64,000 nucleotides of DNA from Schizochytrium sp. TIO01 (lineage: Eukaryota > Sar > Bigyra > Thraustochytrida > Thraustochytriidae), in assembly GCA_004764695.1 (NCBI GenBank), contig SMSO01000006.1, forward strand, positions 724,859-788,858, read 5' to 3'. The translations under genes were made by a program, and so were the position numbers. Positions 12,368 to 22,505 of this stretch are shown here, piece after piece. Below the pieces are notes generated by a model. The model worked only from the letters and a program-made list of their open reading frames with translations, searched no databases and had not been told where the DNA came from. Positions within the stretch are counted from its first letter, which is position 1, and each line of letters starts with the position of its first letter.

Positions 12368-13837
12368 TCATGCATAGAAGATAATGGTGCATCGACAATT
12401 GATGTGAGTTTCATTCGATTTCTTTCTGTTTCCAACCCTCACTCTGATAAACCCCCTTACTTCAGTAGCGAGCCTTTAAGGGAAACAGTGTCAGTAGGTA
12501 CCTCCATCAATCACTATTTTAGTCTCTGCGGACGGGGCGCCTGTGATTTAGTCAGCCTGGACAAGTTTCGTTAAGAACTTATTTACCTGCTTATCACTAC
12601 AGTGCTTGCTACCAGTTCTTTATTTTAAAAAATTATTTTTTCTCTGCTGGAGAGGCAGCTAGGCAGGTCCCTCCCAACTCTTTTAATTTTTAACTTTTGA
12701 CTTTTAACTTTTAATTAATGTTTCTTTAATTTTGTAAACTAGTAGGAATTTTAATACTTCTGTGTAATTGAATTAAACTTTCGTTTCGATTTGATTCAGT
12801 TTCATTTTCAATTCCTAGACTAGAGTTACTTCTACCTAGCTTCCGAGTATGTCTTATAATCGGTGCCAGTGCTAGCCAGCTATTGCCAAAGACTAGGGGA
12901 GTGTACTATCTGGCTAGTGAACGTCTGGGAACTTAAAGAGGCGGAGTATTTTATTCAAAGCTGCTGCCGTCACCCTCAGACCTCTCTTTGTCTGATAAGA
13001 GTCTATTTGTTTGTCGATTCATTTCGATTCATTCGTTCATCTATTTATTTATTTATACATTTATACATTTATTTCTGTGTAAGCGGTATGACTTAAATGT
13101 TTGTTTGTGATCACATCATCGAAGTCAGTAGATATCAAACAAACATTGCTAAGAATGCGGAAAACCTCAACAACTCAAAAAGCAAAAAGTCAAACAAACT
13201 TCAATAGACTCGGAGGGAGGCTTCTTTTCTAACCTTGTGACAATCTGAATGAATGAACGTAGACAGCAGATGAGACGATTATAAGGTTTCTGTGGCGCAA
13301 TACATAAAAGGTCGATGAACAATGCGCTTCCTTTGGACAGGGAGGGATATGAACCGCATCATCCGAACTACAAGTTCAATTTTATATATTATAGTTCAAT
13401 TGCGAGGTTTATTTTTTTATTCATTATCAAACCTATATGCTATGTTCACGGATGAAGCAAAATCTCCTTTTTGTCTGGCAGCCTTTACTAAAGATTCACC
13501 TCACCTGCCGAACGAGAGAATTGATGATTGATTGAGTTATTGCACTTTTGAATCATGAGAGTCGTGGTATGGTTATAGCTTCCATGGTACCAAGAGGAGA
13601 GAATAAAAGCCGCATCAATAGCAACTTACTTGTTATTTCAGACCCCGTGTGAGCATGTTTATCTACGCAAGAGATTTCTCTCCGATCCTGATTGTCTCAA
13701 TCATTTCATTATCAGGTGGATGCACTTATCGGTGGACAAAACCAACTAATCGATGGATGGATATGCCTAGTGAAGTTGTAGTGCTTGGTGCTATTCTCTT
13801 TAATTTCCTGTTTTGCTCCGTTTTCGCTCCGAGTTAT

Positions 13838-13891
13838 GAGCTAAATGAGCTAAATGAGCTAAATGAGCTAAATGAGCTAAATGAGCTAAAC
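13838..13891. repeat. Nine-bp minisatellite, 6 copies
   Basis: Six copies of GAGCTAAAT (the last ending in C). The unit is a multiple of three and reads Asn-Glu-Leu on the plus strand, but the surrounding frame shows no other coding character. Confidence 0.9.
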
Positions 13892-14738
13892 CTCACTTTC
13901 CAAATACTCATCGCGTCGCACTCTCTACCTACTAGATACTACTTTTCAGTTTAAAAAGACCAAGGGTGCATCAATTTTATCCGCCCAGCAACTTTTGTTT
14001 TTACAAAAATGATGCCTTGTACATACATGCATAATAAACCAAGAGAAACTAACTTTCTATTCTTTTTGGCTGTTGTACTACTTCTACCTTCTTGCGACAA
14101 TATGGTGCATCACCTATTTTTGATTTTTAAAAACGACAACTCAAAAAGGAGGAAGGTCCTACAGCAAACAACTAAAGGAGAACGCAGAACTCTCAGAACA
14201 TCTAGAATGCTACGTGCTTGGGATAGCTAGATGGTTAAGAGTCCTAGGCGAGGCCTGGGTCGGAGAGGTGTCGTGGCGCGTTCCAGATCCCTGTAGGAAC
14301 CACCGCCGTTGACAGATAAGGGAAAGCGTACAATGGGTAGCTAGCTAGCTCTACCTACCTTCCTAAGTATGCATGTATGTATGTATGCATGTGTATATGT
14401 TATAGGAAAGAAAGAAGCACTCCCATAAAAGAAATGAATGTAGGTAATGAGATGAAATGTGACGTGAATAAATGAAATTGCGCAGAATAAACAGCGGCGG
14501 CTGAGAAAACAGAAGCATCAGCAGCAGAAGAAGCACGGAAGAAGAATGAATCCCAGAAGTCTTGGAAACTGGCCGCGGAAGCTCAGCGGCGGCCCTGGGC
14601 GATCAGAGATGAACGTCGTATTGACTTGACTTGACTTGAGACTGACTGACTATCTTCTGCCCAAGGTTTGTTCTATGTCCGCTGAGGTCGAAAAATCTAA
14701 TTCACTCGTCCATCCATGAACTTGAATTTCTCATGTGC

Positions 14739-14846
14739 ACATACATACATACATACATACATACATACATACATACATACATACATACATACATACATAC
14801 ATACATACATACATACATACATTTATACACATTCATTCATTCATTT
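14739..14846. repeat. (ACAT)20 plus (ATTC) microsatellite
   Basis: About 84 bp of uninterrupted ACAT units, then a short TTTATACAC link and ATTC units. Confidence 0.95.
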
Positions 14847-15429
14847 CTATAAATAAGCGAATCATGTTTGAAAGTAACAAATAAAGAACGTGAATGTGTA
14901 ATTTATAAAGTATCTGCAAAATGGAATGATCGGAGATCAGCCTCGAGTTTCTCAATCTGTGGATTTGAGAGGGGTTCTTCTCCTTCCTTCGCAGAGAGAC
15001 AGACTCCCACTCACGAATCGCCGCTTTGCAACGCACGCCTTTTTCGGAGCTGAGCTGATGGAGAGCGTGGGTCTACGCTTGCCTTGAGCAAGTTCTATTT
15101 CATGCCCTCGCCAGAGCGAATCGCTGTATGTTTCGACCTCCAGAGAACTTGAAGCACGAAACTCCCCCCATGAATGACGTATTCAGTCGTTTGTAAGAAA
15201 TCAATCAGAGCGACGGAGAGAGATGTGCGCCCTTCAAGTGATTCATTCAGACAGGCGCCCTTCGATTGCCCCTCCAATTCGCTCTTTAGGTTGCTACATA
15301 TGTATATATCTAACATAAAATGTGTAGCGCTACTTAGCTCAACAGTTCGGGCGAAGGAGGGATTGATTTCAATTGCAAGCCGAGGCTCGACTTACTTGCG
15401 ACTTGAATGCGCGACGAATCGATAGTTCC

Positions 15430-15496
15430 GGATGGATGGATGGATGGATGGATGGATGGATGGATGGATGGATGGATGGATGAATGAATGAATGAA
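15430..15496. repeat. (GGAT)13-(GAAT)4 microsatellite
   Basis: Thirteen GGAT units followed by GAAT units. On the minus strand it lies 35 bases beyond a GTGAGT donor at 15526-15531, in the putative intron of the exon-like island at 15.53-15.81 kb. Confidence 0.95.
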
Positions 15497-15531
15497 AGAA
15501 CAAACAAATAAATAAACAAATAACCACTCAC

Positions 15532-15809
15532 CGTGCCGCTTCATCATGGCCATCTCACGATTGTACTTAGACCGTGTCCACCATCGGGAACCGAAGAACC
15601 CTGGTGTTGATGTTGTTGTTGATTGATGCTGATGTTGACAGTGCAAGCTGCGATGCAAACCGGTCTCCAGGCAGGCAGATGATACGTTATTCCCACCGGA
15701 GCCTGAAGGCTGAAGGCTGAAGAATGATTCATACAGCCGACTTGGAAATGCATCAGCGCTTGCGTACGATTGTGAATACATGTGCGACGATCCGCGTATC
15801 CCGTGCAAT
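15532..15809 (-). CDS. Exon-like island with strong splice signals (unidentified)
   Basis: A minus-strand candidate exon of 278 bases. Its 5' edge follows an excellent acceptor: a pyrimidine-rich run ending in GTCTGTAG, with AG at 15810-15811. Its 3' edge is G|GTGAGT, with GT at 15530-15531. The frame that stays open across it gives a Ser/His/Gln-rich polypeptide ending in a basic patch (Trp-Trp-Thr-Arg-Ser-Lys-Tyr, then Met-Ala-Met-Met-Lys-Arg-His). A second frame is open for most of the island, so the frame is not certain. A 165-bp ACAT array lies upstream and a 67-bp GGAT array downstream, both in the putative introns. I could not join it in phase to the other islands, and no family is recognised. 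Confidence 0.3.
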
Positions 15810-15886
15810 CTACAGACAACCAAAGAAATAACCAACAAAGCCCCCTCGGCCATGTGATATGAGCGCATCCATACATCCATATACAC

Positions 15887-16052
15887 ACATACATACATAC
15901 ATACATACATACATACATACATACATACATACATACATACATTACATACATACATGACATACATACATACATACATACATACATACATACATACATACAT
16001 ACATACATACATACATACATACATACATACATACATACATACATACATACAT
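15887..16052. repeat. Long (ACAT)n microsatellite
   Basis: About 165 bp of ACAT units with two short slips near 15938-15960. It is the longest repeat in the window. The Met-Tyr-Val-Cys frames read from it on the minus strand are not genes. Confidence 0.97.
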
Positions 16053-16098
16053 TCATATGAATGATATGATTTTATATACACATGAATGATATGATTTG

Positions 16099-16130
16099 CA
16101 TACATACATACATACATACATACATACATG
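16099..16130. repeat. (ACAT)7 microsatellite touching a donor-like site
   Basis: On the minus strand the array reads (GTAT)n and begins right after a GC-richer open stretch (16128-16212), so its first unit is itself a GTATGT donor-like sequence. Confidence 0.9.
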
Positions 16131-16216
16131 CAAAGATGCCTTCGCACAAGCTACAGCAGAGAATGAGAGCCCATCCTTCGATGGTCCTTGCTCCTTTTCA
16201 CGAGCCGATGGGCTGC

Positions 16217-16264
16217 GTGAGTGAGTGAGTGAGTGCTTGAGTGAGTGAGTGAGCGAGCGAGCGC
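16217..16264. repeat. (GTGA)n microsatellite
   Basis: About 48 bp of GTGA/GCGA units. On the minus strand it is a CACT pyrimidine-type tract leading into CGCAG (AG at 16213-16214). Confidence 0.9.
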
Positions 16265-16424
16265 GATTCCTGAGCTCTTGGCTGCGAGCGGAGGGAGGAA
16301 GAGCGCCGGAGAGAGAGAGCGAGGGCAGGTAGGAGTAGCGAGTCCTGCTTTTTCCCACTTCTTCTCACCTACCTTCGCTGACGGATGAGACAGAGGAGGA
16401 AGAAAGGCGCATTTGATACACTGC

Positions 16425-16459
16425 GCTCTCTCTCTCTCTCTCTCTGTCTCTGTCTCTGT
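16425..16459. repeat. (CT)n microsatellite
   Basis: Ten or more CT units followed by TCTG units. Confidence 0.9.
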
Positions 16460-17356
16460 GGTTTTGGTGTTTGTTTTGTTTGTTTGTTTTAGGGAGGGAG
16501 GCGTAGCGCGGCCTATGTGCACTCTAGTCCGCACTATCAATTAGGAGGGAGAGGGAGGAGGAGTTGGGTTGGTAGAGAAAAGTGGAATGACGCTCTCTTT
16601 CATTGTATGCGGTTAGTTCTGATTCTTCTGATTCCTCTGAGGCTTCTGAGGCTTCAAAGAGTAGGAGGCAGGTACGATTGGCTTTGAAGACAGACGACTT
16701 ATGGTTGCTTCTTTTTAAGTTGCATGTGCATAGAACCGCCTGAAGCAAAAAAGTGACGAATGCCTAATAAACGGAGATGTTACACATCGATTAAAAAATC
16801 TTTCTGTTTCCTTTTCATTTACTTTTAGGTTTTGTTCTGAAATATCAAGACCAAGCTGCTGGTGTATTTTATTCAGAAGCTCTTCGTTTGATTTAAACTT
16901 TATCTCTTCTTCGTTTACTTCTGATGAAACACACAAAATAGCTTAGTTTAGCTCTCTGCTCCTTATTTGATGAAAAGAATAAAAATGAAAGCAAACATCA
17001 ACAAACAACAGTGATGATTCATTCATTTTTTTCATTCATTCATGAGGTACCAGAGATGTTCGGAAGAAAAGAGAGAATGTCAAGATGAGCGCCATGCCAT
17101 GGCACTCTGCTCTGCGGTGCTCATTTCGCTGCTTAGCTGGGTTTGAGAAGGAAGAAGCCTCAGCCTCCAGCGCGTGAGATGGTTGCATCCGCACACTGAA
17201 AACCAGAGCTAAGGCGAGTGTGACACTGTGCGATCGTGGGTAGGAACAGCGAGAGCTCATGATATGATCGAGATCGCAGCCATCAGGAACACTTTTGAGT
17301 CCTTCTTATTCAAGTTGTTCTTTGGTGATGCGGACAGAGAGAGGTTTTGGCGCCTG

Positions 17357-17395
17357 TTTTTCTTCTCTTTTCTTTTCTTTTCTTCTCTTTTCTTT
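17357..17395. repeat. (TTTTC)n pyrimidine repeat
   Basis: TTTTC/TTCTC units over about 39 bp, followed by TATTTTAG at about 17410. It resembles a plus-strand polypyrimidine tract and acceptor. Confidence 0.85.
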
Positions 17396-18476
17396 ATTCA
17401 TATTTTAGGACATCGGCGCATCACGATGAAAAATTTTCCAGGAAAATGCAAACCTTATAACACTTCAATTCAATTATAGTACAACTCGTGAGCGGAAATA
17501 AAATACATTTTTTGTTTTTAACATTTAGGGGAGGGAAAGTAAATAAACTCGGTTATTATTGCGTATGGACTGGTAAAAAAAGACAGGGACACTAAAAATT
17601 AGGATATGCACAAAAGCGGGGGAAACAGGGTAAGAATGAGAGGAAAACTATCCGATTTCAATTTGGAGGAGCCAAGTAAAATTTCGGACAGATTTACTTT
17701 TTAAAACTAATGATCAAGTTAACGATGTTTTCTTTTTTTAAATCGTTTGCTTTCATTGCGAGAGAGGTATCAGCGGACAACAGTTTTTTTTTTTTTTCTT
17801 TCTTTTTTAATACTGGGGCATATGAATCAATGGAGAAGGACACGAAACAGCAACAAAGTACCAAAGACTCTACTAAAGAACATTCTACATGAGTGGGTAT
17901 GTTCAAGATTTCCTCTCACTCATCCTCCGAACGGTGTATGCAACATAAGAAAAGGAAGGAGAACAGAATCTATGTCGTTTTGAACTTACCCTGGATAGGC
18001 GATATTCAGTGAGGGAGCATTATGTTTTTAATGCTTTTTGCCACCTTACGATGAAACACAAATTTTTTGCTTTTTCTTTTCAATTGATACCTTCTTAAAT
18101 TCTAGTGTCTTAAAAGTCGAAATCAGGAGCTTTTAATTCAATTTATTAACTTAAAAACAAATTCAGAGTGCATTGAAGTGGTGATGTCACTTTAGGAAAC
18201 TTGAGAAGCACACTTGAGAAACAGACTTGCGAAAATAAGCATTTTCTTTTTAAAAGGCAAATATTATATCAATACACATATTTTTTACTTTTTATTTAAT
18301 TAGATTTTTGTCCTTCAAAAATATGCATGTACAAAAAGACAACACCATATTATAGTATTTTTCTTTCTCTTTTTCTTTACATAATATTAAATATTTCATC
18401 TATAAAATAAACATTTTAAAAATTATCATTATGAGCAAGCCAGTCAGTTAAATAACTAAGTAGATAAAGGGAAGGA

Positions 18477-18677
18477 ATGGGAAAAACAAAGAATGAGCGA
18501 AAGTCCATCCGCAAAAGCAAAAGCAAAACCTCAACTGAGCAGACCCCGCGAGGACTTGCACAGATACATCACGCCAAAGCCCAGACAACCGTGAACGCTC
18601 GCTATCGGCAAGCGACAAGATCGACCGGAGCAACAGAAGCCCCTCAACAAGGCACCTCAGCGCCAGCACGAGCATAG
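18477..18677 (+). CDS. Small basic open frame upstream of the AP2 gene (possible uORF)
   Basis: A 66-codon ATG frame, rich in Lys, Arg, Thr and Ser at its start (Gly-Lys-Thr-Lys-Asn-Glu-Arg-Lys) and ending in Pro-Ala-Arg-Ala. It is GC-richer than the AT-rich DNA before it and ends 214 bases before the AP2-gene ATG. It could be a leader-encoded upstream frame, a small gene, or simply GC-rich 5' untranslated sequence. No homology recognised. Confidence 0.2.
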   Translation: MGKTKNERKSIRKSKSKTSTEQTPRGLAQIHHAKAQTTVNARYRQATRSTGATEAPQQGTSAPARA

Positions 18678-18796
18678 TACTCGTTGCTGCTGTCGTTGGA
18701 GAAGGAGATTCTTTCTTCGCTCGAGCAGAGAGAGAAAAAAAGGGAGAACTTCAATTTCCTTATTTCTCGTGCTCTGTCTTCATATAGTTCTTTGCG

Positions 18797-18806
18797 TATA
18801 TATATA
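18797..18806 (+). promoter_or_regulatory. TATA-like element
   Basis: A (TA)5 run 86 bases before the AP2-gene ATG, in an otherwise mixed-composition leader. It is suggestive only; AT-rich runs are common nearby. Confidence 0.25.
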
Positions 18807-18891
18807 CATATTATAATACCTTAGGAACAGCGGATTCCAGGTGGTACGATAACAAGTGCATCCAGAGCTTAAACGTGGATAATAAGAGCTC

Positions 18892-20706
18892 ATGGTTGTA
18901 CTCGGCATGAAGCGTGCACGCCCTGAGAATGAAAAGGGCATGACGCTTGAACACCCTGTCGAAAAACGCCGCGCCAATAACGGGGAACAGGATAGCAATA
19001 TCAACAACATGGACACTACCGAGACATCCAAGGGCGCCCAATCCCCTACACCATCTGTAAATGATGAATGCAAATCTGACCGCAGCGACGATGAAGTCTC
19101 TGTGGGCAATCAATCACACATCAGCAACAATAGCACCAGCAACCACCAGGCCATCCCAGCCATGATGGCTACAGCTGCCGGTACACCAATGGCCCCATGC
19201 ACCACCATGCACTGGCAGTCAATACAGAGAATCATTACTGCCGCCAAAATGATCAAATACAGCGTTATCTTTGAAGACGGTACTTCAATGCTTATTGACT
19301 CTGCAGAAATGCTTGAGCTTGTCCGCACCCAGGCAGTCAATGACTACACCCACAACCTTCAAATTGCCACTGCCACCGGGGCAGATGAGCCCAAGAGCCC
19401 CAGGGATGATGCCAGCGACACCAAGTCTGTGGCTAGCACCAGCGAGTCTCCTGCAAACCCCCTTGAGAAGAAGGCTTCTGGTGAAGCACAGTCTTCTGAG
19501 CTCGCAGCCAAGTCTACACCTGTAAAAAAGGACGAAAACATTAACGCCAGCGCCAACATTGAAACCAAAGTCGAGCCCCGCCTTCGCGATGAGGAAAAGA
19601 AGGTTAACAATGTACCCGCCGTTGATGCTGCTACCGCTGCTATGCTTGCAAACGTCGCATCGATGAACAAGGATCTCTCTGCATCCAACCAAATTAAGCA
19701 AAAGGCAGTGCTTACACCACCACAGCAGCTGCAGCTGCAGCAACAAGCAAGTGCCGGTGTGGGTAACCCCATCTTTGCTGCTGCCGTTGCAAAACAGCAG
19801 GAACGGATTGCCGCTCTCAACAAGAGCAGCAGCACCAGTAGCATCGATTCCGGTAACAACTCTGCTTCAAACAGTCCTAAGCAGTCTCCTGTGCAGGCCG
19901 CAGCAGCGTCAAACTCGAACGCTCTCACCCCTTCGGCTCAACCCAATGGTCCCATTATGGGAGGCAGAATTCATGGCAAGTCCTCTTCATTCCACGGCGT
20001 TAGCTGGCACACTCAGCGTAAGCGCTGGCGTGCCTACATCTACCTGTCTCCGGGTAAGCAGAAGTACCTTGGTACTTTCACTGACCAAATTAAGGCCGCC
20101 CAGACCTACGATCAAGCTGTTATTAAGTATGGACTCCGCTCCCCTCTCAACTTTGCCCAGTCTTCCAATGGTATGCATCAACACAGTGCTGGCCAAATGC
20201 ACAACACTATCAACAACAAGATGAACTCTGATGCTCGTTCTATGGCTCGTGCGGCTGCTGAAGCAGGTGACCGCGCCATGAATAAGATGGACCAGCAGCA
20301 CCGCTCTCAATTTCTTTCTCAGGTTGCTGCGCTCGCCTCAACCCAAAACGTTATCCCTCAGCGTAACCAGCCGCAGACTCAGGCCCAGCAGCTCCAGCAA
20401 CTTCAACAGCTTCAGCAACTTCAACAACTTCAGCTTTTGCAGCAACGTCAGCAGCACAACAACCTTGGGGCTCTCACCTCCAGTGCTGCATCCCAGTTAC
20501 CTGCTGCATTTAGCTCCCCCCTTACCCAGGCATCACATGTGGCTGCACTGACTCGTCTCCTTGGTGGCGGTGGTCTTATGGCTTCTCCCACCGAGCGTCT
20601 CCAGCTTCAGCAGCTTATGCAACACAACCAGCTGGCACAGCAGCAGGCACTTCAAATGCAGTATAACGAGCAGATTCGCCAGGAGGTGCTTCGCCGCTTT
20701 TCATAA
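18892..20706 (+). CDS. AP2-domain transcription factor
   Basis: A single-exon gene for 604 residues. An AP2/ERF DNA-binding domain spans about residues 365-421. It shows the FHGVSW opening (the YRG-type element), a central RWRAYIYL strand, KYLGTF, the AA-x-x-YD-x-A helix and the closing PLNF. Outside it the protein is low-complexity: a Ser/Asn/Asp-rich N-terminus, one more ordered stretch at about 107-158, Gln-rich runs at about 277-287 and 493-522, and another Gln-rich tail. Known AP2 domains bind short GC-rich DNA elements, and Gln-rich segments often act in transcriptional activation, so a nuclear sequence-specific regulator is inferred. Only one domain is present. Translation may start at Met1 or at Met6, five codons later. 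The flanks hold no partner gene: the block before it is microsatellite-rich and the 5 kb after it is empty. Confidence 0.9.
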   Translation: MVVLGMKRARPENEKGMTLEHPVEKRRANNGEQDSNINNMDTTETSKGAQSPTPSVNDECKSDRSDDEVSVGNQSHISNNSTSNHQAIPAMMATAAGTPMAPCTTMHWQSIQRIITAAKMIKYSVIFEDGTSMLIDSAEMLELVRTQAVNDYTHNLQIATATGADEPKSPRDDASDTKSVASTSESPANPLEKKASGEAQSSELAAKSTPVKKDENINASANIETKVEPRLRDEEKKVNNVPAVDAATAAMLANVASMNKDLSASNQIKQKAVLTPPQQLQLQQQASAGVGNPIFAAAVAKQQERIAALNKSSSTSSIDSGNNSASNSPKQSPVQAAAASNSNALTPSAQPNGPIMGGRIHGKSSSFHGVSWHTQRKRWRAYIYLSPGKQKYLGTFTDQIKAAQTYDQAVIKYGLRSPLNFAQSSNGMHQHSAGQMHNTINNKMNSDARSMARAAAEAGDRAMNKMDQQHRSQFLSQVAALASTQNVIPQRNQPQTQAQQLQQLQQLQQLQQLQLLQQRQQHNNLGALTSSAASQLPAAFSSPLTQASHVAALTRLLGGGGLMASPTERLQLQQLMQHNQLAQQQALQMQYNEQIRQEVLRRFS

Positions 20707-22212
20707 GCTGTGCGGACTGTCTTCCTTCTCCATAGGAATTTGCCAACTTGATTACTGTGACCACTATTAGCGCAATATCCATTGCTTTACCTCAATTTTC
20801 ATAAAGGCCATGTAAACAAAAACAAGCCTTTGTTGACCATGACTGACTGTTCCCCCTTTCAATGCAGAATTGCATTGTGTGTATTAGAAGTAGATTCTGC
20901 TATCATTCTGTTTTAGATATGTGAAGCTTCCAGGTTTCAAGAATCTACCAAGATAATACCTTCCGTTCATGTATAGAGACTTCTCTTTTCTGCATGACTT
21001 CTGTCTATTCCTTTAAAATGAAAACACTGATATGCCTTCACTGCTCTATATTACCCTATAATTGATTGAAATCCGAGCTTTGATTACATTTGTATTTTGC
21101 CTCTCTTTTTCTTCTCGCACTATCGCGTCTCGCAGTTGTAGGATTTACAAAACCTCTTTAGGTAAGTCTCATTACTTCCTAGCATTTTATCAGGTCTAAC
21201 ACGGTATCTATGGTCCTTTCTCTTTGCTGTAGATACAAACAGAAATATCATTGAAGTTTCTCATGCTGACGAGCTGCAAAGCTGTTTTAGAATAAACAAG
21301 TTCTAACATATCCTGTCTCAACCTTACTACCTCTAATCGCGGATGGTAGTCTCTTGAAAGATCAAGCATGCTTTGAAATTTGATAAGAAATGACCGATTT
21401 TTCAAAAGAGCATCACTTTTAAATAAAGTGAAGCATCTACATAATTAGTTGAAAGAAGCATATCTTGATTTGAAGACTTCGTGTGTCAGTGAAAATCAAC
21501 GAGTGTAAGTTCATTATTTCTTACTTTCCTCTCTATACTAAGTCTTCGAGAGATTTGTACAATTTTGTGAATTAAACATTCTCTAGACCCTGAATGAAAG
21601 TACCCCCCAACCCCCGTCATATTCTACTTCCCTACGTGTTTAAGGAACACATGATATTTCTACACCTTGTTTAGATTCTATGAAATTGAGTGAGAAAACT
21701 CAATAAATAATTAACGCTTGTGATTGTAGTGATTGTCTCCACACACAAAAATAAGGCCGATGAGATATAATAAAGTAATGCTATCTCAGGAATGGAATAT
21801 GGCTACACCTTTGACTAATAAGGGAGGATATGTTACAACTCAATCAGAATCTAGACTCAGTGAATTTACAGTACGTGCTTGCATGCTGGACACCATTGAT
21901 CTCCATTGAACCAGAGTCCATGCTTTATGCCAGACTGTCTCAAGAATGTATAGTTTTCACTGAAGCTAGTATAGCTTGCACATTTTTCTGTTGCTCCATA
22001 CAAAGATTAACTTTCCACTCCTTAAATTTCTATAAAGGCAAGATTTAAACTTGCTTAGGAGATAAATAACAGCCTTTCAATGTTTTCAACAAGCATTTGG
22101 CCGCAGTTGAATGATCTTCTTTACTTGTGCTAATCTAGACGATCGAGTAACATCAAGTGGAAGCCACATTATGCAGGTTCACATATTTTAAACATGTCTT
22201 GAATTAATTATT

Positions 22213-22505
22213 CAACAGCTAGTTTGAGGAGTGTTTACTTTGAGTTGCCTGGTCAAGTTCTCTATCTGAGCAGAATCGATTACTAAACACTAGACTATTT
22301 GAGGGGTCGTTGTTGTCCATATAGAAGTGCAGGTCGTATTTTAAAAAGGATTTCTTGCATTGAAGATTCGAGTTAAGACTTCAACAGCTGGTTTCAGTTG
22401 GTACAGTGTATATATTGTGTTATCTGGTCAAGAGCTCTATCGGATCAGGGTCGAGCACCAAACATTAGACGTTTTGGGGAAGTCATTGTTGTTCATACAG
22501 AACCT
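22213..22505. repeat. Diverged tandem duplication, period about 170-177 bp
   Basis: Matching anchors occur in order in both halves: CAACAGCT at 22213 and 22382, CTGGTCAAG at 22249 and 22424, and TGTTGT(C/T)CAT at 22311 and 22488. The three offsets (169, 175, 177) agree within small indels. Confidence 0.65.

Larger units (their letters stand above)
1..18430. other. Microsatellite-rich block A, no long coding frame
   Basis: About 18 kb with no open frame that looks like a complete gene. It is dense in tetranucleotide repeats (listed separately), with short GC-richer islands between them and AT-rich stretches (for example 3.58-3.86, 8.74-9.78 and 17.5-18.43 kb). Long frames here, such as the Tyr-Met-Cys or Ser-Ile-His runs at 15.4-16.1 kb, are translations of microsatellites. 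Some islands show frames bounded by consensus splice sites (6.37-6.55, 15.53-15.81, 16.13-16.21 kb on the minus strand; 12.38-12.40 kb on the plus strand), so part of the block may be split genes. No full gene model could be built. Confidence 0.6.

Noticed and set aside
15392-16147. Long minus-strand frame rich in Met-Tyr-Val-Cys and Ser-Ile-His-Pro runs
   Set aside because: It is the translation of ACAT and GGAT microsatellites joined by one exon-like island; the repeat parts are not protein-coding.
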